Part shown: in pieces, positions 1-10,674 of the stretch | Layout: each line of letters begins with the position of its first letter | How positions within the stretch are numbered: position 1 is the first letter of the stretch | DNA from: Liolophura sinensis | Lineage: Eukaryota > Mollusca > Polyplacophora > Chitonida > Chitonidae | Length of the DNA stretch: 64,000 nt | NCBI RefSeq assembly: GCF_032854445.1 | Contig: NC_088295.1 | Span: 4,838,501 to 4,902,500, forward strand | Direction of reading: 5' to 3' | Program-made: the position numbers and the translations under genes | The notes under the pieces: generated by a model | Databases searched by the model: none | Seen by the model: only the letters and a program-made list of their open reading frames with translations | What the model was told of the DNA's origin: nothing

Positions 1-38
1 ACGACTGGTTGGGCTTTTTCGTAAGTGATATGCACACG

Positions 39-236
39 GTGTCTGTATGTCCATGGTGTCTGTATGTCCATGGTGTCTGTATGTCCATGGTGTCTGTATG
101 TCCATGGTGTCTGTATGTCCATGGTGTCTGTATGTCCATGGTGTCTGTATGTCCATGGTGTCTGTATGTCCATGGTGTCTGTATGTCCATGGTGTCTGTA
201 TGTCCATGGTGTCTGGGAGTCCATGGTGTCTGGGTG
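39..236. repeat. 17-bp minisatellite
   Basis: About eleven nearly perfect head-to-tail copies of a 17-base unit (tgtctgtatgtccatgg), with two degenerate units at the right end. Because 17 is not a multiple of three, all three plus frames stay open, which gives spurious short proteins. Nothing suggests coding. Confidence 0.95.
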
Positions 237-250
237 TCCCAGTGAAACCT

Positions 251-1057
251 GATAGTTGTTCAAGTGATGCAGAATAGGTATTCTGGTCAGGTGTTCAGGG
301 TGTTAAAACTGACTGCTGCATTCAGTGGGATTTGAAATCAGGGCCTCTCTGTTCAGCTCTCACCTTGAGCTATTGCGAAGTTCTCGCAGTGATTTCATAA
401 AACAAATGACTCTTAACCAAACAATGAAACTACTGTGCAAATAAGTACCAGGTAAGTCAGAATAGTGAATCTTGCCCTTGTGATGCACACCTAGCCTATG
501 GTATACCTATAGCTTCAGTTGGCATACTCTATAAGCTGGAGTGTTTTAATTAATGTGGTTAGTGTTTACGCCGTACTCAAGAATATTTCACTTATATCAC
601 GGCGGCCAGAATTATGGTGGGAGGAAGCCGAGCAGAGCCCACGGTAACTGGAATGAAGTGTTTTTTTTTTAATCAGTAAAACTTTCTTGAGTGCAGCATT
701 AAACCCTAAGTTAATTTGAACCCAGATGACTAAGTACAAGTTAAAGAATTGATAATGAGATTAATTTCAAATGAGCTCAGTGTATACCTGAGTGATAAAA
801 GGCATCTGAACGTAGCTGGTTGGCTACTTTGAAAGTGATGACAGTGGCATTACGTTGGTACACATCACGTTACAGATACCTCTTTATCAGCAAAACTTGT
901 GGTTCCAACACTGCATGGGTTACAATGCAGACAAGACTTGTTTAAAGCCATACTCTCTATTTTTTCCATAATTATATGATGCTGGTCACTTTCATCGTCA
1001 TGGTGGGGGAAACTGGAGTGCCGCAGGAAAACGCATCTTTGGCAAGTTACCGACTTG
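251..1057. other. intergenic stretch
   Basis: No exon recognised. It contains one SINE tail fragment (555-645) and otherwise unique AT-rich sequence with no long open frame and no visible regulatory motif. Confidence 0.5.
555..645 (-). mobile_element. SINE fragment, family B tail
   Basis: Contains the family-B tail (gccgtactcaagaatattt, then cggcggccag and ggtgggagga). The same 80-90 bp recurs about ten times in the window on both strands. The full-length copies at 17110 and 18772 show that the tRNA-like head lies on the other side, so this copy is reversed and 5'-truncated. Confidence 0.75.
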
Positions 1058-1375
1058 GAGTGAGTGCTTGGGGTTTAACGTCGTACTTAACAATTTTTCA
1101 GTCATATGACAACGAAGAAACACTCAGCACGCATGCAATGTACCGGCTTTCCACCGCTCTTTTATCTAGTGCTGCTTCAACTGAGACTTTTAAGCGAAGG
1201 CAAGTAAGCGCCCCGCCCGAGCCATTATACTGATGCGGGTCAGCCAGTCGTCACACTATCCCCTTAATGGTGAACACCAAACAAGGAAGTTACAACTTCC
1301 TATTTTCTAGTCTTAGGTGTGACTCATCATCTACCACTCCCGAAGCGGACGCTCCACTAACTGTGCTATCGGGAC
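1058..1375 (-). mobile_element. SINE, family A, reversed copy
   Basis: Starts gagtgagtgcttggggttta and runs through the tail (aacaatttttcagtcatatg) to a tRNA-like head ending near gctatcgggacc. It aligns by eye over its whole length with the copies at 41882, 51734 and 57278. It is more diverged than the 51734 and 57278 copies and has no convincing target-site duplication, so it is probably older. Confidence 0.85.
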
Positions 1376-1534
1376 CTCTCATTACTTACTTGGAAGTGCG
1401 GAAGACTTCAGACAGGTTGTCATATTAGTGAAGAGAAGTGGTGCTCAACAAAAGTGCAACGCCTCCTTGAGCAATGAACCATTTATTGTCAATAAAACTT
1501 TACCTTGTAGTTTAAGAGTAGCTCATTCTACTTA

Positions 1535-1640
1535 CTGAGCCAACCTGCGGATGGTCGTTGGTTTCCACCCACTATAATGCTGGCCGCCGTCGTATAAGTG
1601 AAATATTCTTGACTACAGTGTAAAACACCAATCAAATAAA
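1535..1640 (+). mobile_element. SINE fragment, family B
   Basis: Carries gctggccgccgtcgtataag, tgaaatattcttgactacag and a caaataaa-type tail. This is the head-to-tail orientation seen in the full-length copies at 17110 and 18772; the promoter head is missing. Confidence 0.75.
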
Positions 1641-3358
1641 TATTCACTGAGCCACTGAAGTGTGTCTATTAGCCTCTCCAGAATGCCATGCCAAACACAC
1701 CCTTCCCAGTCAAAGTACGACCACATTTCAAGGTCTTTGAGATAAATAAAAGAGTGGTTTGCTTGTGCTCAAGGCCGCTTTCAACGGTATTTCAGCAAAG
1801 TCACGTCATGCGGTGGAAATTGCTTTCCAGAAATCCATGCTGTGCACAACACTACACCTAGTCACAATACACAGATATCAGGTTAACAGTGCCTGGCTCA
1901 TCTGATTATTTATTTCATTTGTGTTTTACACCGTACTCAAGAATATTTCACTTATATGACCATATAAGGGCCATGTTTTTATGGTCAGCTCTGTGGTGGA
2001 CTACCCAGGGCCATTTTTGTTTTGGACAGCACCTGAAATTCAAGGTTTTTTCCAGTTATACTGATGAGGACAATGTCCAGATGTTAAGAGGCAAGCTCAT
2101 ACTAAATGACAAGGAATATGTATTCACATCAGATAATCAAGTGTGCAATGACAAACACAACACGATGTAGTTGTAATTCCCCAGTTTATTTGTTGTCAAT
2201 AGACGAGGACTATGGTATATGAGACTGACAAACATATGTTCTCACTCCCTTTCATTTCACAAACAGGCCTGCTGAGTTCTGTGGCTGGAATTAAAAACAT
2301 ACCAGATCTAAGATCAGTTTAAAAAGTTTTAAGATGTTTGTACTTGACAAGACGTTCCACAGGATGAGCAAATCTGGTTCCCTGTGTGTTACACATTTAG
2401 AGACGCCTTAGAACACCTCCCATAGAGAACTCATGGCAAGTAAGAGTAAAAAGTGTTAAGACAGCACAAACACACCCCCTCATAGGTCATCTGGGACAGA
2501 CAGTTATAGAATAAATAGAAAAATCTGTACAAATTATACATTAAAACAGTCCAAGGTTCCCATGAGAGGGTGATTTGTACCCTGTCAGTCTAACCATTGG
2601 GGTTTCGACCAACTCGCACTCAACAGAGCTAAGCTACATTACACATAAAAATAACGTCTAAAACATCTGACCAGCCAATCAAAAGAAAGTTAAGAGAGGG
2701 TGAGATTTCGAGAACAATTACAGCATGCCGCGAGAAGATAATGTTCAGAGATGTAACACTTTTCATGAAGCCTTCTTTTCAAAGCTTGAGCACACAAGTT
2801 ACCTTTTCACACTGTATACCCATCTTCACATCAAAAGCTGTAATTCACATCCGTTCAGTACATGCCATCATAGCACAAGCTCTTCACCAATAGCTTACAG
2901 GCATCACCAGATAATGCATGTGTGTGGGGGTGGTCAATAGATATAGCCAATCACTGTGAAGTTCATGGTGTCCTTATCTAGGTCATCAGGCTCTATTACC
3001 ACTAACTTGGAAATGACAAAAGCATTGGTTACACAGCTGGCGACAGAAGAAACCAGGCTTCTTGTCACCAGTTCATTAGACCAGAATGTTGTTTCTACTC
3101 ACACATGTACCTAGATAGTATTCCTGATCAGCTGTTGGAATCCAGGAAAGCCATTGTATAGAGACAACATATGGCCTACAAATTGTCTGCTGTGAAGGAT
3201 TCACTGATATTTCTGATAAGTCATCCATGGAAGAGAAAGATGTGCTTGTGCTGTCATGGGGCAGATGTGGTGTACCCATCTTGATGTCGTGAGAACATAT
3301 GCCAGCTACTCTTAAATCGAAAATACAATTATGCTTCAATCACTCAGCCATGCAATGG
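1641..3358. other. intergenic stretch
   Basis: No gene recognised. A short reversed family-B SINE tail lies at about 1920-1960 (caccgtactcaagaatattt). TTTATT near 2185 is a possible minus-strand AATAAA, but nothing ties it to UBE2S. The rest looks unique. Confidence 0.45.
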
Positions 3359-4518
3359 TGCTTCATTCACACGACCATACACCTGCACTTCATTCACATG
3401 GGCCATACACCTGCACTTCATTCACATGGGCCATACAACTGTGGCTCACTCATATGGTCATACACCTGTGCCTCATTCACATGGCCATACAACTGTGCCT
3501 CATTCATGTGGCCATACAACTGTGCCTCGTTCACATGGCCATACAACTGTGACTCGTTCACATGGCCATACAACTGTGACTCATTCACATGGGCATACAA
3601 CTGTACCTAATTCATTCAGTGATACAAGTGTGCCTCATTCACATGGCCATACAACTGTGTCTCATTCACATGGCCATCAACTGTGCTTCATTCACATGGC
3701 CATACAACTCTGCTTCACTCACATGGTCATACACCTGTACCTCATTCACATGGCCATAGAACTGTGCCTCATTCACATGGCCAAACAGCTGTGCCTCGTT
3801 CACATGGCCATACAACTGTGACTCACTCACATGGCCATACAACTGTGCCTCATTCACATGGTCATACAACTGTGCCGCATTCACATGGCCATACAACTGT
3901 GCCTCGTTTACATGGCCATACAACTGACTCACTCACATGGCCATACAACTGTGCCTCATTCACATGGTCATACAACTGTGCCTCATTCACATGGCCATAC
4001 AACTGTGCTTCATTCACATGGCCATACAACACTGCTTCACTCAGATGGCCATACACTGTGCCTAATTCATTCAGTGATACAAATGTGCCTCATTCACATG
4101 GCCATACAACTGTGCATCGTTCACATGGCCATAGAACTGTGACTCTCTCACATGGCCATACAACTGTGACTCACTCACATGGCCATACAACTGTGCCTCA
4201 TTCACATGGCCATACAACTGTGCCTTGTTCACATGGCCATACAACTGTGCTTCACTCACATGGCCATAGAACTGTGCCTCATTCACATGGCCATACAACT
4301 GTGCTTCATTCACATGGCCATACAACTGTGGCTCACTCACATGGCCATACAACTGTGCCTAATTCATTCTGTGACACAACTGTGCTTCACTCACATGGCC
4401 ATACAACTGTGCTTCATTCACATGGCCATACAACTGTGCTTCATTCACATGGCCATACAATTGCGCCTAATTCATTCAGTGACACAACTGTGCCTCATTC
4501 ACATGGCCATACAAGTCT
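3359..4518. repeat. 27-bp minisatellite with open frames on both strands
   Basis: About 43 copies of a 27-base unit (ttcacatggccatacaactg then tgcctca), with scattered substitutions, a few indels, and several units carrying a different module (cctaattcattcagtgatac). Since 27 bases is nine codons, a frame stays open for long stretches: a plus frame of 331 codons repeats HSHGHTTVP and a minus frame repeats YGHVNEAQL. Indels switch frame repeatedly, and there is no signal peptide or splice context. Non-coding satellite downstream of UBE2S is more likely than a His-rich protein gene. Confidence 0.9.
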
Positions 4519-4878
4519 ATCATTTACAAATAAAACTGTGCCCAACTCCCTCGATCACTCAGCAACACAAATATTCCTCATTCATACAATTAATCCTTAC
4601 TCTGTCACAAACATGTGCCTGCCTCACTCACTCTGCCATACCATGTACCTTTGCCACTCCTCACAAAAATGTGTATGATCATGTGTCAGGTGACATCTCT
4701 GACAGTCCAATGTAAATGCTACACATGAAAATGATGCCAGGGCTCAGTCCTGTACTCTCAACCTCATCAGAGCCCAGCCGTTTTTTTTTTTTGTTTTTTT
4801 TTTTTGCACCTTTTTCTTTTTTCTATGACATACATATATGATGTACAAATGCAGTACACAAGAAGAAAATAGATTGTT

Positions 4879-7795
4879 TCATAATCTCTTAAGGACTTTC
4901 TTTTTCTCCTTTTTCTTCTTGTCTAGCAGCTTTTTGTCGCCCGCATGCTTTTTCGCCATGGGTCCATCATTGCCCTTATCTGATACATCCTCCCCATATG
5001 CTGCCCTGAAAATGAAAAGAAACTGTTAGGCCTATGTGGTAACAACAACATATGCAGACTGTTTAGGCCAATTCAATTAGTTTTTTCTTTCACTCTCATC
5101 CTGACTGGTCTAAGATTATGTCTACTGTGTTTATATTTCAACGCATTACAATCATTCACAACAAGTACTGCTGATAATGATTGTACAAATTGAACTTTCA
5201 GTTGAACATGGACAGGAATAGCTGCCAGATACCACCTCTTCCCCTATTTGAGAGCATGGGTTAAATCTAAAAACTCACGCAGGGCGATTTGTTTCAATAT
5301 TAACCTGTTATCAAAGAAATCAGCATGTACTCCAACCTACTCCAACTCTTCAAAGGTCCTGAAATAGGCCAACCCAACCAATGTATTTTTCTTTCCCAAA
5401 ATTACAAGGAGGGGAATCAATCACAATGAACGTTCAATGCTCTTTCATGCCTCAAAAGGTGTAGGAACTATGATCCTTTCTGCAAAATGTGTTTGGGGCA
5501 TTGCAATTCCCTGTCTCGGAATCTGAGTCCCTTTTCAAACATTTAATGTTTTTTTCCCCCCACTGCAATTGCCTCTCATTATATAATGCAGGAGGCTGTC
5601 GACCTGCAAGCACAAAGTTCACTCTGACCCCACGATTCCGCGTACCAGAGCAGGACATCTTTACAGCATACAGCCACCTGTTGGTTACGTTCACAGGGCA
5701 AAGTAAGCTATGTACACACAGTCCCTGTCTCTCTTACTGCTCCTTACTTGGGAGGTTTTGCATGTATTTCTGTGTATATCTTTGCTCTCATGGAATAATC
5801 TTCATACTGCTCCAGCAGCAGTTTGCCAGCTTCCTCATTCAAGGCTGACTCTGGGTTTGGAACTATCAGTAAACATTTGATTGTCTGAAAAATAGACATG
5901 CAAAGGGTTAGTGTATATAAGATTGCAACAGTGATAGCAGAAAATTAGGAGAGCAAATGTCATAACTGCAGAGCTCAAAAACTGTACTATGCCATAACAC
6001 ATGAACTTGACACACACTTCTTCGGCCAGCAGAGTTGTGACAGCCACAAACTGAATGTGGAGCCCCAATACATTAGCATACATAACCCATCTGCCTCTTG
6101 GCAACTGATTTGGCCAGCATAATGAAGTTCACAACATATGTACACAAACAGATATTCACACATTTATACTTACAAGTAAAATGTGTTTGATTCCAAGCTC
6201 TGCCTTCCAATCTTTTTTAAGAGTATTAACACATATTTCTCCATTACTGGCAACATTGGGATGAAAAATTTTAGTGAGGAAGAAGCCTTTGGGGGGTTCT
6301 GAGGGAAAACGTTTGCCGAGTACTAGCTTCATTCTGAACAAACCACCTGCATATGGCGTTCCCGCTGAAACAAGAGAAGCAAAACCATTGGTAGCTGCCA
6401 GATGAAACCCCCTTCAACAACGGGAAGGATTGTCTTTGTTCAATGTGTTATTAAAGGATCACAAAAACAACACACTTGTAAATCAGAAAAAAAACCAAGA
6501 GAAATTCACACTTTATCACAGAGTATGAATATCCAAAGATGAATGCGAAATAATTACGTTTTCAGAAGGCTTGATTCAACATATTCAGTCAACCAGTAAC
6601 AAATTGTATTCTTATGGACCTGGAAGCTAACAGAGGAAGGGCAAAAGACAAAAACCGGGTGAGAACACATCCTTTTCTGATGCAACTCATCACTGCTTTC
6701 CTTCTTGTGCTAACTTGCTGCTTTATGATTTAAGGCACACAGAAAGTGTTACATATCACAGAGAACACTTAAATAACTTACATGGTCCATCAATTGTAGC
6801 TTGTATGTCAGTGATGTCCTCTTCATTTGGAAAAACCTTTATTCCTTCCGGAGGGTCTGCTGCTAAATCTGAAAGTTCTTTTGCAACCTGACGTATCACT
6901 TGTGGCGATACATTCTCCACATTTGAACACTGTGAGAAAAAAAATAGAAAGGTGTCATTTTAGCAATACCAAACTGCAACACACTTTAGAATGGCTGCTT
7001 GTCCGTCTCACTGCTTTTAGCCACTGAAACACCGTTCAAATGAGACATGGAATGTGCACTGTACACTAGTTATTAGTTAACAGGGTTACTGCATAAGAAC
7101 TCTACCAGTCTGACAAAGTTGGTCAAGTGGGCACTTATACAAAGTAATGAAATTTTCCCCACATGACTGCTCACATCTTTCCTTCAATCATCTAAAACTT
7201 GTTGTCACCTAATCCTTCATTATTACATCTTACTGTCAAAAATAGACATTTTGTAAATCAATCAGTTGAAATCAAACATTTTGCTTGTCAATATTCACAT
7301 TTATCTTCAGTGGAAATTGAGCCAATCCTGTGTGTCACATAGGAAAATTTCAGAATTTTGGTTGGGTTCGTATGGTCAGATAGTGAATGTGCCCATAAAA
7401 CTACTTGCAAAGCTTTAAGGTCATCCTGATCCAGGAAGCAAATACTTATTTAATCGGGGTTTAACTCTGGGCTGAAGAATATATCAGTTAGGCCCACACT
7501 TCAACAATGGCAAGATGTATGGGCAGAGGATATAAGAGTACCCACTCCCCCAGAGAAAATGACCAAACTTTGGCAAGTAACCAACAAACTTTCCCAGATG
7601 TGATCAGATACATAGATTTCCACTCGTATTCCCCACTGCGGAAAACAAATGTAAATAGATGGAAAACAGCTAAATGAGTTTGCCTACAGGTTGCACATAA
7701 TTAGTCTTAGAAAAACAAGAGTAAGTTACAATGGGTATCTAAAACTGTGCATAATCTGCAATATCTTTCTGCAACTTTCTACGTTTTACCTTCAT
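4879..7795 (-). CDS. UBE2S: Ubiquitin-conjugating enzyme E2 S (5 coding exons)
   Basis: This E2 elongates K11-linked ubiquitin chains on APC/C substrates in mitosis. Coding exons: 7790-7795, 6782-6929, 6174-6364, 5748-5884, 4879-5005; all have GT donors and AG acceptors and the phases add up to 609 nt, 202 aa (human about 222). The UBC fold is complete: [39 protein letters not shown] with catalytic Cys96, then [19 protein letters not shown] and [11 protein letters not shown]. The linker is shorter than in mammals, but the Lys-rich tail ends LKRL like the human LRRL that docks on the APC/C. The first coding exon holds only ATG AAG; it was chosen because it sits on a GTAAAA donor in phase with the next exon, whose [10 protein letters not shown] matches the human N-terminus from residue 3. 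ARL6IP1 lies divergently upstream. Confidence 0.95.
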
Positions 7796-8785
7796 TTTTA
7801 AGACTGAGGACGCCAACACCAGGTTATCACAGAAGGGGACAGCAAATGACTTGCCATAAACTTCATGTAAGACTGCTTAAGCAGCTCTGTAGGCGATGTT
7901 GACCGAATATAATATTTATTTATTTATATTATATTTGTATAATTAGTATTGAAGATTTTATTATATTAATTTGTAAACTGTTCCACATCGATTTGATGTA
8001 AAACTACCGTTAGACTACCCTGACGCAAACATTATTTCTATTCTATTACCTTGGTAGCAGCAAAATGTTTTCGTAATTATAAAAAAAACGCCATTGCGGT
8101 ATAGATTAACAGCAAAAAACGACTAGGATAGAATAATAAAAAGAATACGTCTGTTCTCGAAAACAATTCCGACTATAAAATATAGCACTATAAAATAAAA
8201 CATCTGCAGGGTTGCTTTCATATTTCAGCTAAGACGCTGTTATCAGGGTAGGCTTCAGTGAGAAGGCACGGTGTCAAACAGCGACCACACTGACAGTGAG
8301 CCGGGGCGGTCGCTCGTTGCTGGAAGCGTAAGTTCGGGCAGATCAAAAGTTTTCCCAAACTCTATCTGACGAGCTAAAGGAGCTGTAAACCTCTGGCATC
8401 AGCAACAAAAGTGGGCAGCTCAACTGTTTAAACGTAATTAAAGTTTGAATTACGTACGAAAACAAAAATACTTGAAACACACAAAATTAGGTTAACAATA
8501 GTTTGATACTGCATTTTATCTGTTTACTTGTGTAAATGCTTTGCGGTCATGTTGTATTCTGTATCAAATTCATAAACACTGGGTAACGAATGTTGAAATA
8601 ATGGAAACACTTCAGTTCACATTTTCAATTCAATATTAATTTCTCACATTTGTTGATAAATAACAAAACAATTACATCATAGATATGTGTTTATACTTAT
8701 TATAAGTAATCAAATAAATATAGTATAATTTATAAATAATATAAACAACCATTGGAGTTGAAAAGGGCGATCTGCAGCCAGTCCG
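7796..8785. other. UBE2S 5' flank, AT-rich
   Basis: Probably the UBE2S 5' UTR and promoter, though no TATA box or initiator can be placed. A local GC-richer patch with gccggggcggtcgctcgttg lies near 8300, surrounded by very AT-rich DNA (7900-8200 and 8600-8760). No open frame of interest. Confidence 0.35.
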
Positions 8786-9199
8786 CTATCCAGAGGATGT
8801 GAAGTCGATGTGAACTCTGCTGTTATTTATTGTTGCATTGTAGAACAGCCTCCAAAACTTTGAGTGAAAACTTGGTTTTTGCCATTTGGATGGCATTGCT
8901 ACTGTTACGAGTAACATTACAGTCGACAGCGTTGGGCATTTGCACTGGGAGTGCCATAACTGACATAGGAGTATTTTCACTCAACACATTTTCACTTTCA
9001 GCATTTTCTGATAACACACTTGAAGCATGCAGGATAATGCTGATTTCAAGCCATTTTGAAACAGACAGTTTGGTTACATAACTCCATACACTGGATTCAT
9101 TGTGGTGGCCTGTCAGAGACTTAACGTCCACCACAGAAACCCTGGCATCAGCAAGAACTGTGGCTGTCGTAGCCCAGACGCAGTGATTCGTGTACTGGC
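8786..9199 (-). pseudogene. Fragment resembling a tyrosine recombinase C-terminus (Crypton-like)
   Basis: Reading leftward from the assembly gap, the minus strand is open for about 130 codons and includes LTGHHNESSVWSYV followed by SVSKWLEISIILHAS. This resembles the end of tyrosine-recombinase domains (T/SGH...SY, carrying the last catalytic His and Tyr), as found in the Crypton/DUF3504-type proteins common in invertebrate genomes. The N-terminal part, with the catalytic Arg, would lie in or beyond the gap. The call rests on one short motif; an unrelated open frame is possible. Confidence 0.4.
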
Positions 9200-9399
9200 N
9201 NNNNNNNNNNNNNNNNNNNNNNNNNNNNNNNNNNNNNNNNNNNNNNNNNNNNNNNNNNNNNNNNNNNNNNNNNNNNNNNNNNNNNNNNNNNNNNNNNNNN
9301 NNNNNNNNNNNNNNNNNNNNNNNNNNNNNNNNNNNNNNNNNNNNNNNNNNNNNNNNNNNNNNNNNNNNNNNNNNNNNNNNNNNNNNNNNNNNNNNNNNN
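9200..9399. other. assembly gap (200 N)
   Basis: Exactly 200 undetermined bases, the usual placeholder for a gap of unknown or estimated size. It interrupts the recombinase-like fragment and lies between the divergent UBE2S and ARL6IP1 genes. Confidence 1.
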
Positions 9400-9553
9400 T
9401 ATTGCTTTTACAGCTGGTTCACCCTATACCGTGAACAGAAGTTAATTTGTGTAAGTAACAATATGGTGGACCAGTGACCTGTTCCAATTGGGGAGAATGG
9501 AAGGTATTTCATTCCTACTGAAGTACAGCAGCGATATGGAAAAGATATGATTG

Positions 9554-9720
9554 GGTGGCGGGCTTCCTCAGTGTTTCTGCTTCACGCAGAGTGCAGTTGA
9601 AGCTTCGCCTGGCCCAAATTGAATGGTGCGAAGAGGAACTTCGAGTTCTGAACCTGGTAGCATTTGTGACAATGGTACTTTCGTTAGTTCAGTAACCCTT
9701 CGAGCAGTTGCGGCTAAACC
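9554..9720 (+). repeat. Dispersed repeat, copy 1 (inverted partner at 10900)
   Basis: Shares about 165 bp, in opposite orientation, with 10900-11077 (for example ggtggcgggcttcctcagtg here against ggtggcgggtttcctcaatg in the reverse complement there). Identity is estimated by eye at about 75-80%. A second, direct similarity links about 9428-9515 to 11216-11295 (gaacagaagtt...tatggtgg). Family unknown. Confidence 0.6.
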
Positions 9721-10590
9721 ACAGGCAATACCAACCCAATGTCACATCAAAGTTACACAAGAAGGGGGATTCTAGAAAGGTGTCCAAAACAAGCATAGCT
9801 CTTCTTTCTCTAGACTAAGTCATTAGACAACTGTGCATGCGTGTCAACTTAAAGTGATTATCTGGATGACGTTTTGGGCTTTAGGTAATGACGAGTCCGT
9901 CGATCATTTGTTAAAACGACATCGATAGTTGTTCATTAGCAAGACCACAGACAGAAATCCAATATTGTCACTCAAGCGAAATCAACAGGCGAAATGGTAC
10001 AACACACAGCTTATGGAAAACCGTTCTGAGCGGCTAATCAAATACATTTATGCTGTACGCAGGTGTACCAAAGAAACAAGAAGAGTTAGGCCTATGCTGC
10101 CAAGATACATGTATCATCGTCTCTGCAGTCAAATTCACAATTACCAGGACAAAATATTTCCAACTAAAAAGAAACTAGAAGACCAGTTTAAAGTTAAAAA
10201 TTCAGACAGTTTCCTTGTCTTAAATTTCTGATTCAGTAAATATACTTACACTCGACATTTTTGGTTGTGTTTTTGAAATTTTGACAATCTCTGACACAGT
10301 TTTCAAAGGACTAACGGAAGTGAAGAATTCAACGTTCTCGAACCTGGTATTAACCAATCAGATTTAGCTACTGGCCTTATGGGTGATGGGTTATTTTGTA
10401 ACATCTTTTTTAAACATATGGTATTTCTCTTTAACGTTAACGATGCGTCATGTTTATTGTTAATAAAACCCAATCATTTATTATATCTTTATATGCATGT
10501 TACATATATTATCCACCTTAGTGCCAAACGCCCGCCTGAGTAACCTGCTCGTCAGAGGGGTACAATTCATATTGCTACATTATAAGGGCA

Positions 10591-10597
10591 TATAAAT
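10591..10597 (+). promoter_or_regulatory. TATA-like element upstream of ARL6IP1
   Basis: tataaat, with a second tataag ten bases upstream, 78 bp before the ARL6IP1 start codon. The spacing allows a start site near 10620 and a short 5' UTR. No initiator motif can be fixed, so this is positional inference. Confidence 0.35.
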
Positions 10598-10674
10598 CTG
10601 TCCCTGCCAGGAGATTGTACTGAAATAGCGGGGACCACCAAGTCAGTCTCATCAGAACAAGGTCGAACACGAAA

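Noticed and set aside
3683-4678. 331-codon His-rich plus-strand frame in the 27-bp array as a protein gene
   Set aside because: The frame exists because the unit is nine codons without a stop; equivalent frames are open on the other strand, indels break it, and there are no gene signals.
4783-4810. T-rich tract as a retrocopy poly(A) tail of UBE2S
   Set aside because: UBE2S has intact introns, so it is not a retrocopy. The tract is simply downstream low-complexity DNA.
9102-9477. Reading frames through the N run
   Set aside because: They cross 200 undetermined bases, so the frame is meaningless.
9929-10231. 100-codon basic plus-strand frame upstream of ARL6IP1
   Set aside because: No recognisable domain, no splice or promoter context, and a length reachable by chance in AT-rich DNA. 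Left unannotated.
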